A stretch of 58,634 nt of DNA, taken from contig JAERMQ010000022.1 in the NCBI GenBank assembly GCA_016844745.1, positions 1 to 58,634 on the forward strand. Direction: 5' to 3'. The stretch comes from Ignavibacteria bacterium. Its GTDB lineage: Bacteria; Bacteroidota; Ignavibacteria; Kapaibacteriales; UBA2268. A model generated the notes under the pieces. It saw nothing but the letters and a program-made list of their open reading frames with translations, made no database searches and was not told the DNA's origin. The position numbers and the translations under genes are program-made. Within the stretch, counting starts at the first letter, position 1, and each line of letters opens with the position of its first letter. Of the stretch, positions 8,585 through 16,259 are shown in pieces.

Positions 8585-8848
8585 ATGAATATAAATCTGA
8601 AACAGCAGGAATTAATTGATATTTTATTTAATAAAGTTAAAGAAAAATATCCTGAAATTCAATTTCTTAGATTGTGGACGAATCCTGACGACTCAGAACA
8701 TATTTTAATTGATGTTTTGGCGCCGATGGAAGAAGAAAGGGAAATTGAAATGAGCCATTTTGCTTCAAGCCTTGAAGCAGATATAGATTTTGAATATGGC
8801 TATCGAATATCTATTTTGCCTGAAAATCCTAATGTTGTATATATTTAA
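8585..8848 (+). CDS. Small acidic partner of a HEPN protein, unknown family (module copy 1)
   Basis: An 87-residue acidic protein that I cannot assign to a known family. By eye it matches the protein at 25018-25281 at 49 of 87 positions without gaps. Conserved blocks are N-terminal KQQ.L.D.L..KVK, YPEI.F, PDD.E.I.I.V.A.M, EIEM near residue 55, ASSLEADI, and C-terminal PENPN. No GSXXXG/DXD nucleotidyltransferase motif, PIN residues or obvious DNA-binding helix is present. It is always directly downstream of an UPF0332-type HEPN gene here, so an antitoxin role is the leading guess; an adaptor or substrate-sensing role is possible. Confidence 0.7.
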   Translation: MNINLKQQELIDILFNKVKEKYPEIQFLRLWTNPDDSEHILIDVLAPMEEEREIEMSHFASSLEADIDFEYGYRISILPENPNVVYI

Positions 8849-8884
8849 ATTACTATTTATTTTCAATAATAAATTTAAACTTAA

Positions 8885-9276
8885 ATGACCAAAGTTGAAC
8901 ATATAAAATACTGGCTGAAAAGCGTTGAAGAAGATTTTGAATGTTCAAAAGTTTTATTTATTGCCGGTTATTTTGCACAATCCTTGTTTTGGGCTCATTT
9001 TTCACTCGAAAAGTCATGCAAAGTGGCTGGGTTAAATCGAATCTAAGCAATATACCCCCATTCACACATAATTTATTGAAGATTCTTTCTGAAATCGAAA
9101 TAATATTGGAAGGGGAACATAAACATTTTTTGCTCGAAATGAATGCGTTCCAAATAAAAGGCAGGTATCCTGATTATATAAATGAACTTGAAGCTACGAT
9201 AAATAAAGAAGTAAATGAGAAATATTTACAACAAACGGAGATATTTATATCATGGTTGAAAAAGAAGCTGCAATAG
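8885..9276 (+). pseudogene. HEPN gene with a +1/-1 frameshift (MNT partner)
   Basis: From the ATG at 8885 the frame reads MTKVEHIKYWLKSVEEDF and continues through AHFSLEKSCK, then stops at 9044-9046. The rest of the domain resumes in the +2 frame from about 9025: WVKSNLSNIPPFTHNLLKI, then a segment with FLLEMNAFQIKGRYPDY, to the stop at 9276. Together these make a complete HEPN protein of about 130 residues, related to 97-486. A one-base slip near 9020-9032 explains the break; it may be a true mutation or an assembly error. The 3' end overlaps the nucleotidyltransferase gene by 25 bases, the classic HEPN-MNT arrangement. Confidence 0.8.
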
Positions 9277-9563
9277 AAACTGCAAAGATATTAATTCAGG
9301 AATGTATTGATTCAGGAATTAAGATTGATAAGGCTTATCTATTCGGTTCGTTTGCTAAAGGTTTGCAAAGGCAGTATTCGGATATTGAAGTTGCCTTGGT
9401 ATCAAAGAACTTCGGTTTCAATTTTCTGGAAAATATTAAACTTACATCGAAAATTAATATTAAGTATCCTGATATTGAACTACATCATTTCAATACCGGT
9501 TATTTCGAAAAAGGTGACCCGTTTATCGAGGAAATAAAAACAAGCGGCTTTGTAATTTATTGA
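9252..9563 (+). CDS. MNT-type nucleotidyltransferase (HEPN partner)
   Basis: A 103-residue minimal nucleotidyltransferase. AYLFGSFAKG at 28-37 and YSDIEVALV at 42-50 form the GSX...DXD active site, with Glu46 in place of the second Asp. In studied HEPN-MNT pairs the MNT enzyme neutralises HEPN by adding AMP to a Tyr near the RX4HXY motif. The acidic substitution might preserve metal binding or weaken catalysis. It overlaps the frameshifted HEPN gene by 25 bases, so translation is probably coupled. If HEPN is dead, this gene may be an orphan remnant. Confidence 0.82.
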   Translation: MVEKEAAIETAKILIQECIDSGIKIDKAYLFGSFAKGLQRQYSDIEVALVSKNFGFNFLENIKLTSKINIKYPDIELHHFNTGYFEKGDPFIEEIKTSGFVIY

Positions 9564-9704
9564 ATAAATAATTCAAAACATTTTTATACATTCTTTTTCA
9601 TATTCGGTTAATGGATGCACCAATAATCTAAAAAAATTTCCAACCCTTCCAAATATTTAAAATTTACATCCGTCACTTTAAATTCAAGAACGAAGGAGAA
9701 AGCG

Positions 9705-9866
9705 ATGAAATACTCTTTTTCAATTATTCTATTAGTAGTAGTATTTTCTCCATTTATTAGAATAATTTATTATTTTAATATTATATATTTTTTTAAATTG
9801 TATATTGTAAATTATTATTTGTCAGAGTCCTATTTATTCGGGCTGCTGCAAATTTTTATTTATTAA
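9705..9866 (+). pseudogene. Truncated copy of the 5' end of the WD40/T9SS gene
   Basis: A 53-codon frame beginning MKYSFSIILLVVVFSPF. Both the signal peptide and about 80 bases upstream (CATCCGTC, then GGAGAAAGCGATGAAA) match the region before and at the start of the gene at 10841, which begins MKCSFTIILLAVVFSF. Beyond codon 16 the sequence is AT-rich and unrelated. It looks like a duplicated 5' fragment left when the Rpn nuclease gene or other DNA became inserted between the two copies. The stop directly precedes the Rpn region. Confidence 0.65.
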
Positions 9867-9881
9867 TTGAGAACAAAGGAA

Positions 9882-10763
9882 ATGTCAGAATTTGTTGAAA
9901 AATATATAAACCCTTTTACCGACTTTGGCTTCAAGAAACTGTTCGGAGAAGAGATTAATAAAGATTTGCTAAAGGATTTCCTGAATGAATTGCTAAAAGA
10001 AGAGCAAGGGCAAATCAAGGAATTGACTTATCTTAAAACGGAACATCTTGGTGTGACCGATTTGGATAGAAGGGCAATATTTGATTTGTATTGTGAGAAC
10101 GAAAGAGGCGAAAAGTTCATTGTGGAATTGCAAAAATCAAAGCAGAATTTTTTCAAGGATAGAACGGTTTATTATTCGACTTTTCCAATTCGGGAGCAGG
10201 CAAAGCGTGCTGATTGGAACTTTGAATTAAAAGCTGTTTATACTATAGCCATACTCGATTTTGTTTTCGATGCCGATAAAAACGAACCGGAAAAATTCAG
10301 GTACGATGTGAAATTAACTGATATTGAAACCAAAAAGATTTTCTATGATAAGCTGACGTTTATTTACCTTGAAATGCCCAAATTCAATAAATCTATAGAT
10401 GAGCTTGAAACAAGGTTTGATAAATGGTTGTATGTAATAAAGAATTTGAACAGGCTTGATAGAATTCCCGATAAACTACGGGAGAAAATATTTGAAAAAT
10501 TATTTGAATCGGCAGAAATAGCTAAGTTTACACCTGACCAAGTTTATTCTTATGAGGATAGTCTAAAATTTTATAGGGATTTGAAGAATTCTTTGGATAC
10601 TGCAATGGAAGAAGGAATAGAAAAAGGAATGGAAAAAGGTATAGAAAAAGGAATGGAAAAAGAGAAGAAAGATATAGCTATTAAAGCCCTTATTAAAGGA
10701 ATTTCTATAAAAGATATTTCAGAATTAACTGGATTATCTGAAGAAGAAATAAGCAAATTATAG
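9882..10763 (+). CDS. Rpn-family PD-(D/E)XK nuclease (transposase_31-like)
   Basis: A 293-residue protein. It starts with INPFTDFGFKKLFGEE, the hallmark of the recombination-promoting nuclease (Rpn/PDDEXK_2) family. The nuclease core includes RRAIFDLYCENERGEKF and IVELQKSKQNFFKDR, giving D and E-x-Q-K active-site candidates. The C-terminus has a repetitive EGIEKGMEKGIEKGMEKE coiled coil that expands and contracts in this family, then a helix-turn-helix-like tail (ISIKDISELTGLSEEE). Rpn proteins are DNA endonucleases linked to horizontal recombination and, more recently, to defence. ATG 9882 follows AAAGGA closely; a TTG at 9867 is a weaker alternative. It separates the 5' relic at 9705 from its parent gene. 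Confidence 0.85.
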   Translation: MSEFVEKYINPFTDFGFKKLFGEEINKDLLKDFLNELLKEEQGQIKELTYLKTEHLGVTDLDRRAIFDLYCENERGEKFIVELQKSKQNFFKDRTVYYSTFPIREQAKRADWNFELKAVYTIAILDFVFDADKNEPEKFRYDVKLTDIETKKIFYDKLTFIYLEMPKFNKSIDELETRFDKWLYVIKNLNRLDRIPDKLREKIFEKLFESAEIAKFTPDQVYSYEDSLKFYRDLKNSLDTAMEEGIEKGMEKGIEKGMEKEKKDIAIKALIKGISIKDISELTGLSEEEISKL

Positions 10764-10840
10764 AACATTATTCTTTAGAAACATCGAAATATTTAAAATA
10801 TTCATCCGTCGATAAAAATTCAACATCAAAGGAGATAGCG

Positions 10841-12109
10841 ATGAAATGCTCATTTACCATTATTCTATTAGCAGTAGTATTTTCTTTTTGTTTCAAATCA
10901 AATCTTGAAGCACAGGATGACTTGATAAATTTTTATTTTGGACAGGGTTATAATTTTAAATCGCTTGCTTTTAGCTCTGATAATCGATTTTTTGCTTTTG
11001 AAAAGCAGAATATTATTTCTCTTTATGATACAAAAACTTTGAAGTTGATTAAAAATTTATATGAATTAGGTATGCCGGGCGTTGGTCAAGAAATAAGGGA
11101 TATTGCTTTTAGCCCAGATGGAAATAAAATTATCAGCGGAGAAAATTGCTGTCTTAAGTTGTGGGATATCAAATCCGGGGACATTACAAACATTATTATT
11201 AAATCTGGAAGTACGGATAATTTAACGGTTGCTTATAGCCCAGATGGTAATAAAATTGCAAGTGGGAATTACTCAAATAATGTTTATTTATGGGATATTT
11301 ATTCAGATAGTCTATTTGCCACCCTTTCCGGTCATACAAACTGGGTAAAATCTGTCATTTTTAATAATAAAACTGATAAATTAATAAGTGGAAGTAAGGA
11401 CAGCACAATTAAAATATGGGATTTAACTACTAATAAACTTATTAATACTCTCTATGGTCATAATGGAGAGGTCAACTCAGTTAAAATTTCTTCTGATGAC
11501 AGTAATGTGTTAAGCGGAAGTAAGGACAGCACAATTAAAATATGGGATTTAAATGAAGGAAAACTTATCAAGACACTTTATGGTCATAACGGTAGTGTAA
11601 ACTCTATTTCCGTAAGCAAAGTAGGGAATTATTTAGTAAGCGGCAGTGATGATAGTACAGTAAAAATATGGGATTTGAATACCGGAACTTTGCAGAAGAC
11701 TTATAATGGATATAAAGGAGGAGTTATCTATGTTGCTATTAGTCCGGATGGGAGTGTAATAGCAAGTAGTAGCCTTGATAATTATATTAGAATCTGGAAA
11801 GGTCCTAATTTTTCCGTTGAAGATGTTAATGAAAATAATCCCAACAATCCCGAAATAATCAATATCTCTCCAAATCCAGCTAACGAAAATTCCGAAATTC
11901 AATTTTCATTAGATAATCCATCATTTGTTAATCTATCAATAACAAATTCACTTGGCTGCGAAGTTGCCAGAGTTATTGATAATATTTATTATGAACAAGG
12001 AAAAAGTAGAGTTACTTTCGATGCTACAAATTTTTCTCCCGGCGTGTATTTCTGCACCCTTCGGACAAATGCTCTTTCAAAGACAGTGAAGTTTATTGTG
12101 ATGAAATAG
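10841..12109 (+). CDS. Secreted WD40-repeat protein with T9SS sorting domain
   Basis: A 422-residue protein. A signal peptide covers residues 1-24. A beta-propeller of WD40 repeats spans about 30-325; several blades are nearly identical (SGSKDSTIKIWDL twice, SGSDDSTVKIWDL once, LYGHNG.VNS between them), pointing to recent internal duplication. The C-terminal 75 residues (NISPNPANENSEIQF to KTVKFIVMK) are a type A T9SS sorting domain for outer-membrane export and surface attachment. This domain closely matches that of 23619-24860. It likely binds protein or other ligands at the surface. The ATG follows GGAGATAGCG. A hairpin at 12121-12147 follows the stop. Confidence 0.88.
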   Translation: MKCSFTIILLAVVFSFCFKSNLEAQDDLINFYFGQGYNFKSLAFSSDNRFFAFEKQNIISLYDTKTLKLIKNLYELGMPGVGQEIRDIAFSPDGNKIISGENCCLKLWDIKSGDITNIIIKSGSTDNLTVAYSPDGNKIASGNYSNNVYLWDIYSDSLFATLSGHTNWVKSVIFNNKTDKLISGSKDSTIKIWDLTTNKLINTLYGHNGEVNSVKISSDDSNVLSGSKDSTIKIWDLNEGKLIKTLYGHNGSVNSISVSKVGNYLVSGSDDSTVKIWDLNTGTLQKTYNGYKGGVIYVAISPDGSVIASSSLDNYIRIWKGPNFSVEDVNENNPNNPEIINISPNPANENSEIQFSLDNPSFVNLSITNSLGCEVARVIDNIYYEQGKSRVTFDATNFSPGVYFCTLRTNALSKTVKFIVMK

Positions 12110-12120
12110 ATTATTTAAAA

Positions 12121-12147
12121 CCTTCCGAAAGTAGGGAAACTTTCGGA
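12121..12147. terminator. REP-type hairpin possibly acting as terminator
   Basis: CCGAAAGT, the loop AGGGAA and ACTTTCGG are followed by ATTTTTG, 11 bases after the stop of the WD40 gene. The stem plus T-run would serve as an intrinsic terminator. The sequence is also a single unit of the CTTTCCGAAAG REP family that flanks the RAYT transposase at 22806. Confidence 0.6.
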
Positions 12148-12247
12148 TTTTTGATATTAAATGGAAATTATTTTTCAGTTCGTTTTGGTAATTTAAAACT
12201 AATTATTTAATTTAATCCTAAATAAATATAAATTTGTGGGATAGGCT

Positions 12248-12475
12248 ATGCACAGAATTATAATTGATGTTAATAATAAGAAGAATGCCGGTTTCATCAA
12301 AAGTCTTTTGAAGAAATTCGATTTCGTCAACAATATTAGAGATGAAAAACCTGAGATTCCCAAAAGTAAGTTCAAATCTTGGGAAGAATTCTCCGATTGT
12401 CTCGGAATTTGGGAAGGAAGAGATATTACAAAAGAATCACTTAGGAAAATGGCATGGAGACAGAGAACCTTATAA
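12248..12475 (+). CDS. Putative antitoxin of a PIN-domain toxin pair
   Basis: A 75-residue protein. The N-terminal half (MHRIIIDVNNKKNAGFIKSL) could form a small beta-alpha element. The C-terminal half (SWEEFSDCLGIWEGRDITKE, then LRKMAWRQR) resembles the toxin-binding tails of antitoxins paired with PIN proteins. It overlaps the next gene by 22 bases, which implies coupled translation. I do not recognise a DNA-binding fold with certainty, so the call rests on the neighbour. A strong start signal is not visible; the ATG follows GGGATAGGCT. Confidence 0.65.
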   Translation: MHRIIIDVNNKKNAGFIKSLLKKFDFVNNIRDEKPEIPKSKFKSWEEFSDCLGIWEGRDITKESLRKMAWRQRTL

Positions 12476-12846
12476 TTTTAGACACTGATGTTTTAATTGA
12501 ACTTCAAAAAAGAAATGAACCAGTTGTTTCTTTAGTTAGGGCAATTGGTGAAAAGAAGATTGCTGTAACAAAGGTTTCTGTTTTTGAAATGTATGTAGGT
12601 GCTTTTAATAAAAATGAATTAATAAAGATTAAGCATTTTCTTGATAAATTTCCAAAAATTGAATTATATGATAAAATTATTGACTTAGCTATAGAACTTG
12701 TTTACGAATACAAATTAAGCCATAGCCTTTTCATTAACGATGCAATAATTGCCGCATCTGCCATATATTACGATTTAGAATTATTTACTCTAAATATCAA
12801 GGATTACAAATTCATTCCGAAATTAAAATTATATAAATTGAATTAG
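12454..12846 (+). CDS. VapC-like PIN-domain ribonuclease toxin
   Basis: A 130-residue PIN domain. LIILDTDVLIELQ at residues 6-18 gives the first acidic residues (Asp10, Asp12). VSVFEMYVGA gives the conserved Glu. FINDAIIAASAIY gives the third acidic residue. LFTLNIKDYKFIP is the last strand, with Asn where TxD is usual (TLN). VapC enzymes cleave tRNA or rRNA when the antitoxin is degraded. The gene overlaps its antitoxin at 12248 and has the expected length. The loss of the fourth acidic position is common and does not by itself imply inactivity. Confidence 0.85.
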   Translation: METENLIILDTDVLIELQKRNEPVVSLVRAIGEKKIAVTKVSVFEMYVGAFNKNELIKIKHFLDKFPKIELYDKIIDLAIELVYEYKLSHSLFINDAIIAASAIYYDLELFTLNIKDYKFIPKLKLYKLN

Positions 12847-12979
12847 CAAAGAAATCTTTCAAAAGGTGTTCCTATTTTTATTAATGTTTAGCCATCGACT
12901 TAATAAAATCCTTTAAAATTTTTGTCCCCTTTTACTTAATTTACAAGTCTTATTGGTAAGAATTAATTACAATTACTAA

Positions 12980-13567
12980 ATGTTCGATTACGGGAAATAT
13001 AGCGATACAAGGTTGATGGAATTGTTGCGGGATGAGAAACCGTTCTGCAACAGGGCTTTCTCCGAAATCTATCGCCGTTACGGTTCAAAGCTCAACGCAT
13101 ACTGCCGAACGAGGCTCTGCAGCGCTTCTGCTGCCGATGATATTTTCCAGAATACATGGATTAAATTCAATAATGCGGTAAAACATGGAACTGAAATAAG
13201 GAATTTACAGGCATTTTTAATTACTATTGCCAGGAATTTATGCAATGACAAATTCAAAGAGCAGAAGCAAATCTCAGAAATGTTTATCGACATTGATAAT
13301 AACGCAAGCGAAGAGTGGTCTTATTCTTATAATCCGGAAAGTACATTTGAAGATGAAGAATTATTGAATATTATTACCATTGGTTTGAACAGTCTGGAAG
13401 ATATTTATAAAGATGCTTTTATTCTGAATAAAATTATCGGTTTATCATATCAGGAAATAGGGGATATGCAAGGAGAGACAAGTGAATGTATCAAGAAAAG
13501 GATAACGAGAGCTCTTATAATGATTAAAAAAGTTTTAAAACCATATATAGATGAATTATCACAATGA
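12980..13567 (+). CDS. ECF-family RNA polymerase sigma factor
   Basis: A 195-residue sigma-70 family protein. Region 2 lies at about 20-90 (AFSEIYRRYGSKLNAYC, ADDIFQNTWIKF, then FLITIARNLCNDKF). Region 4 lies near 135-190, with SYQEIGDMQGETSECIKKRI as the helix-turn-helix for the -35 element. There is no region 1 or 3, so it is an ECF sigma. The next gene encodes a membrane protein whose N-terminus resembles an anti-sigma factor; the pair is probably cotranscribed across the palindrome at 13575-13667. Target genes are unknown. Confidence 0.9.
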   Translation: MFDYGKYSDTRLMELLRDEKPFCNRAFSEIYRRYGSKLNAYCRTRLCSASAADDIFQNTWIKFNNAVKHGTEIRNLQAFLITIARNLCNDKFKEQKQISEMFIDIDNNASEEWSYSYNPESTFEDEELLNIITIGLNSLEDIYKDAFILNKIIGLSYQEIGDMQGETSECIKKRITRALIMIKKVLKPYIDELSQ

Positions 13568-13574
13568 AAAGAAA

Positions 13575-13667
13575 GAACCCCTCCCTAACCCTCCCCGAAG
13601 GGGAGGGAATTGATATATAAGGCAGTTACTGTTCCCTCCCCTTCGGGGAGGGTTAGGGAGGGGTTCT
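13575..13667. repeat. GC-rich palindrome CCCTCCCCTTCGGGGAGGG
   Basis: Two long inverted arms (AACCCCTCCCTAACCCTCC and its complement, each with an inner CCCCGAAGGGG hairpin) separated by about 30 AT-rich bases. It fills nearly all of the gap between the sigma factor and its putative anti-sigma gene. An ATG at 13610 would read through it in frame to the anti-sigma gene, giving 28 repeat-encoded residues that I exclude. It could attenuate transcription between the two genes. Confidence 0.85.
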
Positions 13668-13693
13668 TAAAAAATTCGAAAATTGGAGTGATT

Positions 13694-14878
13694 ATGGACT
13701 ACACTGAAAAAATACTCGATTTCATAGATGGCACGCTTGAACCGGCAGAAGCACGAACTCTTTTTGCTGAAATGTCGGGCGATGAAAATCTGCAAAACGA
13801 ATTCCGCAGCCAGATTATTATTGACAAAACAGTTAGCAAGAACTTGACGTCCTTCGTTCCGGAAGAAAAGACAACAGCCGGAGTATTCGCTGCACTTGGT
13901 TATTCTCAATTTTCAAATGGAACTAGACCGGCTGACGTTATTAAACATACGAAGCCGAATAATATATTCCACAATTTTCTATGGGGTGGTTTTTCTTCAA
14001 TAATGACAGCTTTGGTATTTTTATTATTCTTTATTCCAAATAATGAAATTAAAACTAACGTTCAAAGTGCATCACCGGGAAATGTTAAATTGAATCAGAT
14101 TGTTAATAAAGATAATACAAAAGAAAGACAAGATGTCCAACATCTGAAAGATGTTGGACATCTACCAGAAAGAAAAGATGTTGGACATCTACAAAAATTT
14201 AATGATAATCTTCCTGTTGAGAATAATCCTGTACAGCCGGAAATTTATCTATCGAAAGTCTCAATGAATCATGCATCCGGATTTAGTTTGAAGAATACTG
14301 CCAGACAAGAAATTTATACACAAAACATTGAAAACTTATCAGAAATCAACTTTCCGAAAGTAGGGAAACTTTCGGAAAGTGCTGTGGAACAATCTTCGGG
14401 ATGGGAGTTGGAATGGCGCGTATCGGAGAATTGGATGCTGCCCTCAGAAACAATCTCACCGAGACGCGAAGCGCCTTTCAATAAAAATTCCTTGTCTATA
14501 TTATATCCTTTATCAGATAAATTCAAATTGGGCGCTGAGATTCGGGTTGAGAATTTCTTCCAAAAATATAAAGGAACGGAATTCGATGGCAACTATACTT
14601 ACGAACAAAAACCGAACCTTACAACCTATGGAGCCTTTATCAGATATACCGCCGTCAACATGCTCCCATACTCAATAAAACCAATTGCACAAACCTATAT
14701 TGGATTTAACAAAGCGGGATTTGTTGGAAGATTGATGTTAGGAATAGATTATTCGCCTTATCCGGATTTTTCCTTAATTGTCGGGGGTGAATTCGGCAGC
14801 TTAATTTATATTCATCAGAATAATTATTTTAATACTAATAAATTTAGTATGAATTACGGAATTTCTTATAAATTTTAA
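13694..14878 (+). CDS. Anti-sigma-like protein fused to an outer-membrane beta-barrel domain
   Basis: A 394-residue protein; start at 13694 after GGAGTGATT. Residues 1-60 (TEKILDFIDGTLEPAEA, then FAEMSGDENLQNEFRSQ) match the cytoplasmic helical domain of membrane anti-sigma factors. One transmembrane helix lies near 95-115 (GFSSIMTALVFLLFF). The linker at about 140-235 is disordered and carries two repeat-derived stretches: DVQHLKDVGHL with DVGHLQ (bases 14130-14192) and FPKVGKLSES (14348-14380). The last 120 residues look like an 8-strand outer-membrane barrel, ending MNYGISYKF with a terminal Phe. One chain could thus span both membranes. The partner is the sigma factor at 12980. Confidence 0.72.
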   Translation: MDYTEKILDFIDGTLEPAEARTLFAEMSGDENLQNEFRSQIIIDKTVSKNLTSFVPEEKTTAGVFAALGYSQFSNGTRPADVIKHTKPNNIFHNFLWGGFSSIMTALVFLLFFIPNNEIKTNVQSASPGNVKLNQIVNKDNTKERQDVQHLKDVGHLPERKDVGHLQKFNDNLPVENNPVQPEIYLSKVSMNHASGFSLKNTARQEIYTQNIENLSEINFPKVGKLSESAVEQSSGWELEWRVSENWMLPSETISPRREAPFNKNSLSILYPLSDKFKLGAEIRVENFFQKYKGTEFDGNYTYEQKPNLTTYGAFIRYTAVNMLPYSIKPIAQTYIGFNKAGFVGRLMLGIDYSPYPDFSLIVGGEFGSLIYIHQNNYFNTNKFSMNYGISYKF

Positions 14879-14890
14879 TGGAGAAAAATT

Positions 14891-15730
14891 ATGAAAAAGT
14901 TTTTATTGATTTTTGGAATTTTTGCCAGTATGATTGTATTGTATTCATGCAAGGATTCGCTTGGAATTGAGGATAATGTTTATCGCACAAGGGATGGGAA
15001 GCCGTGCTATTCAACAATCCCACTCGCAACAGGCAATTATTGGATTTACGAAACTAAGCTATTTGATACTCTTGGGAATCAAATGGGCAATACCGCAATA
15101 GACTCAATGCTGGTCGGCAGGAATTTGGTAATCAGTGGCAGGTCGGCTTATGAAATGACTACATACCGTGCCGGCAAAGTCATCGAAACCGGATTTCTTT
15201 ACTGTGATGATGCTCTATGGATTTATTCCAAACTATTAACGCCAATGCTTGATACAGTAAATGAAAATTGCTTTTGTGGATTGGAGGAAAAATGGCACCA
15301 ATTGACTTCATGTCAAAGCAACGATTGGTTTTATAATGATAACTTCATTGAAACTAATTTACTCCCTTCACTTGTTGAAGACCCTAATGACCCAACGAAA
15401 TATAAACTAATCTATTCCCATACCCGATGGGATTTATATTATTATGCCAAAGTTCAAGATTCCAATTTTATTGGAGGGACAAAAGAATTCAAAATCACAG
15501 GCAATGTTGAATATTCAATTACAGATACAAACGAACCTGTTCAATTTAAAATTGACCCGGAAAAGGGAATGAAATACAAAAATAATAACCGAACTATTAT
15601 TTTGCAGGAGATGGAACTTAGTTTATGGCTCGATTATCGAGTCGGTATTAAGCGAATATTAGGTAAAGCATTTTCCGGTAAAATGTTTACTATACAAGAA
15701 AGAAACCTTATCAGGTATAGATTGAGGTAA
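14891..15730 (+). CDS. Lipoprotein of unknown function
   Basis: A 279-residue protein with a clear lipoprotein signal: MKKFLLIFGIF, then ASMIVLYSC with Cys20 as the lipidated residue. The mature part (LATGNYWIYETKLFD, then a YEMTTYRAG region) resembles beta-rich lipoproteins of FCB bacteria; I cannot name the family. It starts 12 bases after the anti-sigma/beta-barrel gene and probably belongs to the sigma factor operon, so it may be part of an envelope-stress circuit. A perfect inverted repeat at 15775-15820 follows. Confidence 0.7.
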   Translation: MKKFLLIFGIFASMIVLYSCKDSLGIEDNVYRTRDGKPCYSTIPLATGNYWIYETKLFDTLGNQMGNTAIDSMLVGRNLVISGRSAYEMTTYRAGKVIETGFLYCDDALWIYSKLLTPMLDTVNENCFCGLEEKWHQLTSCQSNDWFYNDNFIETNLLPSLVEDPNDPTKYKLIYSHTRWDLYYYAKVQDSNFIGGTKEFKITGNVEYSITDTNEPVQFKIDPEKGMKYKNNNRTIILQEMELSLWLDYRVGIKRILGKAFSGKMFTIQERNLIRYRLR

Positions 15731-15774
15731 TTTGGGAATTGTTCATTTATTAAAAAAATATCATTGAATATTTA

Positions 15775-15820
15775 CTTTGCGGCTTTGCGAGAAAAATTTT
15801 TTTCACGCAAAGCCGCAAAG
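15775..15820. terminator. Perfect 15-base hairpin between convergent genes
   Basis: CTTTGCGGCTTTGCG and its exact complement CGCAAAGCCGCAAAG flank a 16-base AT-rich loop. It sits between the rightward lipoprotein gene and the leftward gene at 15860, so it could terminate both transcripts. The GCGGCTTTGCG core is also a common interspersed repeat type, so the origin may be a mobile palindrome. Confidence 0.65.
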
Positions 15821-15859
15821 GTAAATACAGCCGATGCAAAATAAGGAATTTTAAAATCT

Positions 15860-16090
15860 TCAAGCGTTAGCGCTATCCTCTTTATCAGATTTGAAACCGG
15901 CATTTATCGCCTTTGCAATATTTATTCTTGAACTAATAGCTAATAGAAAATCATCCCGGTTCGGAACTGCTAACTTTCTGGCAAGTTCCGTCATATCATC
16001 AAACATTTTGAAACGTTTTTCAAGAGTGGAAGATTCATTTTTTATAAAATCGTCCTCAAATTGTCGATATGTTTCGGAATTTTTTCTCAT
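15860..16090 (-). CDS. Small helical protein of unknown function
   Basis: A 76-residue protein starting MRKNSETYRQFEDDFIKN and ending KSDKEDSANA. It is charged and helical, with no signal or membrane segment. The segment MTELARKLAVPNRDDF suggests an antitoxin or regulator-like small protein, but I do not recognise a family. The ATG at 16090 is preferred; an upstream ATG at 16138 begins at the edge of the palindrome at 16139-16218 and looks spurious. Confidence 0.5.
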   Translation of the reverse strand: MRKNSETYRQFEDDFIKNESSTLEKRFKMFDDMTELARKLAVPNRDDFLLAISSRINIAKAINAGFKSDKEDSANA

Positions 16091-16138
16091 ATTTTTCAAA
16101 TATACTTTAATCGAAGCAATTCTACAAATTTTATTCAA

Positions 16139-16218
16139 GAAGAAACCCCCTAACCCCCTTTGAAAAAGGGGGAATAATTTATTCCCCTTTTTTCAAAGGG
16201 GGTTAGGGGGTTTCTTCT
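16139..16218. repeat. GAAACCCCCTAACCCCC-type palindrome
   Basis: Arms of about 35 bases, GAAGAAACCCCCTAACCCCC and its complement, around an AT-rich centre. It lies between the small gene at 15860 and the 3' end of the DEAD-box helicase gene and could terminate the helicase transcript. Confidence 0.85.
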
Positions 16219-16259
16219 TATATACAATGAGAAATTTAATAAAAAGTCCCCAATCTTCC

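Noticed and set aside
13610..13693. A 28-residue N-terminal extension of the anti-sigma fusion
   Set aside because: It is coded by the GC-rich palindrome at 13575-13667; the ATG at 13694 with GGAGTGATT upstream fits the family start.
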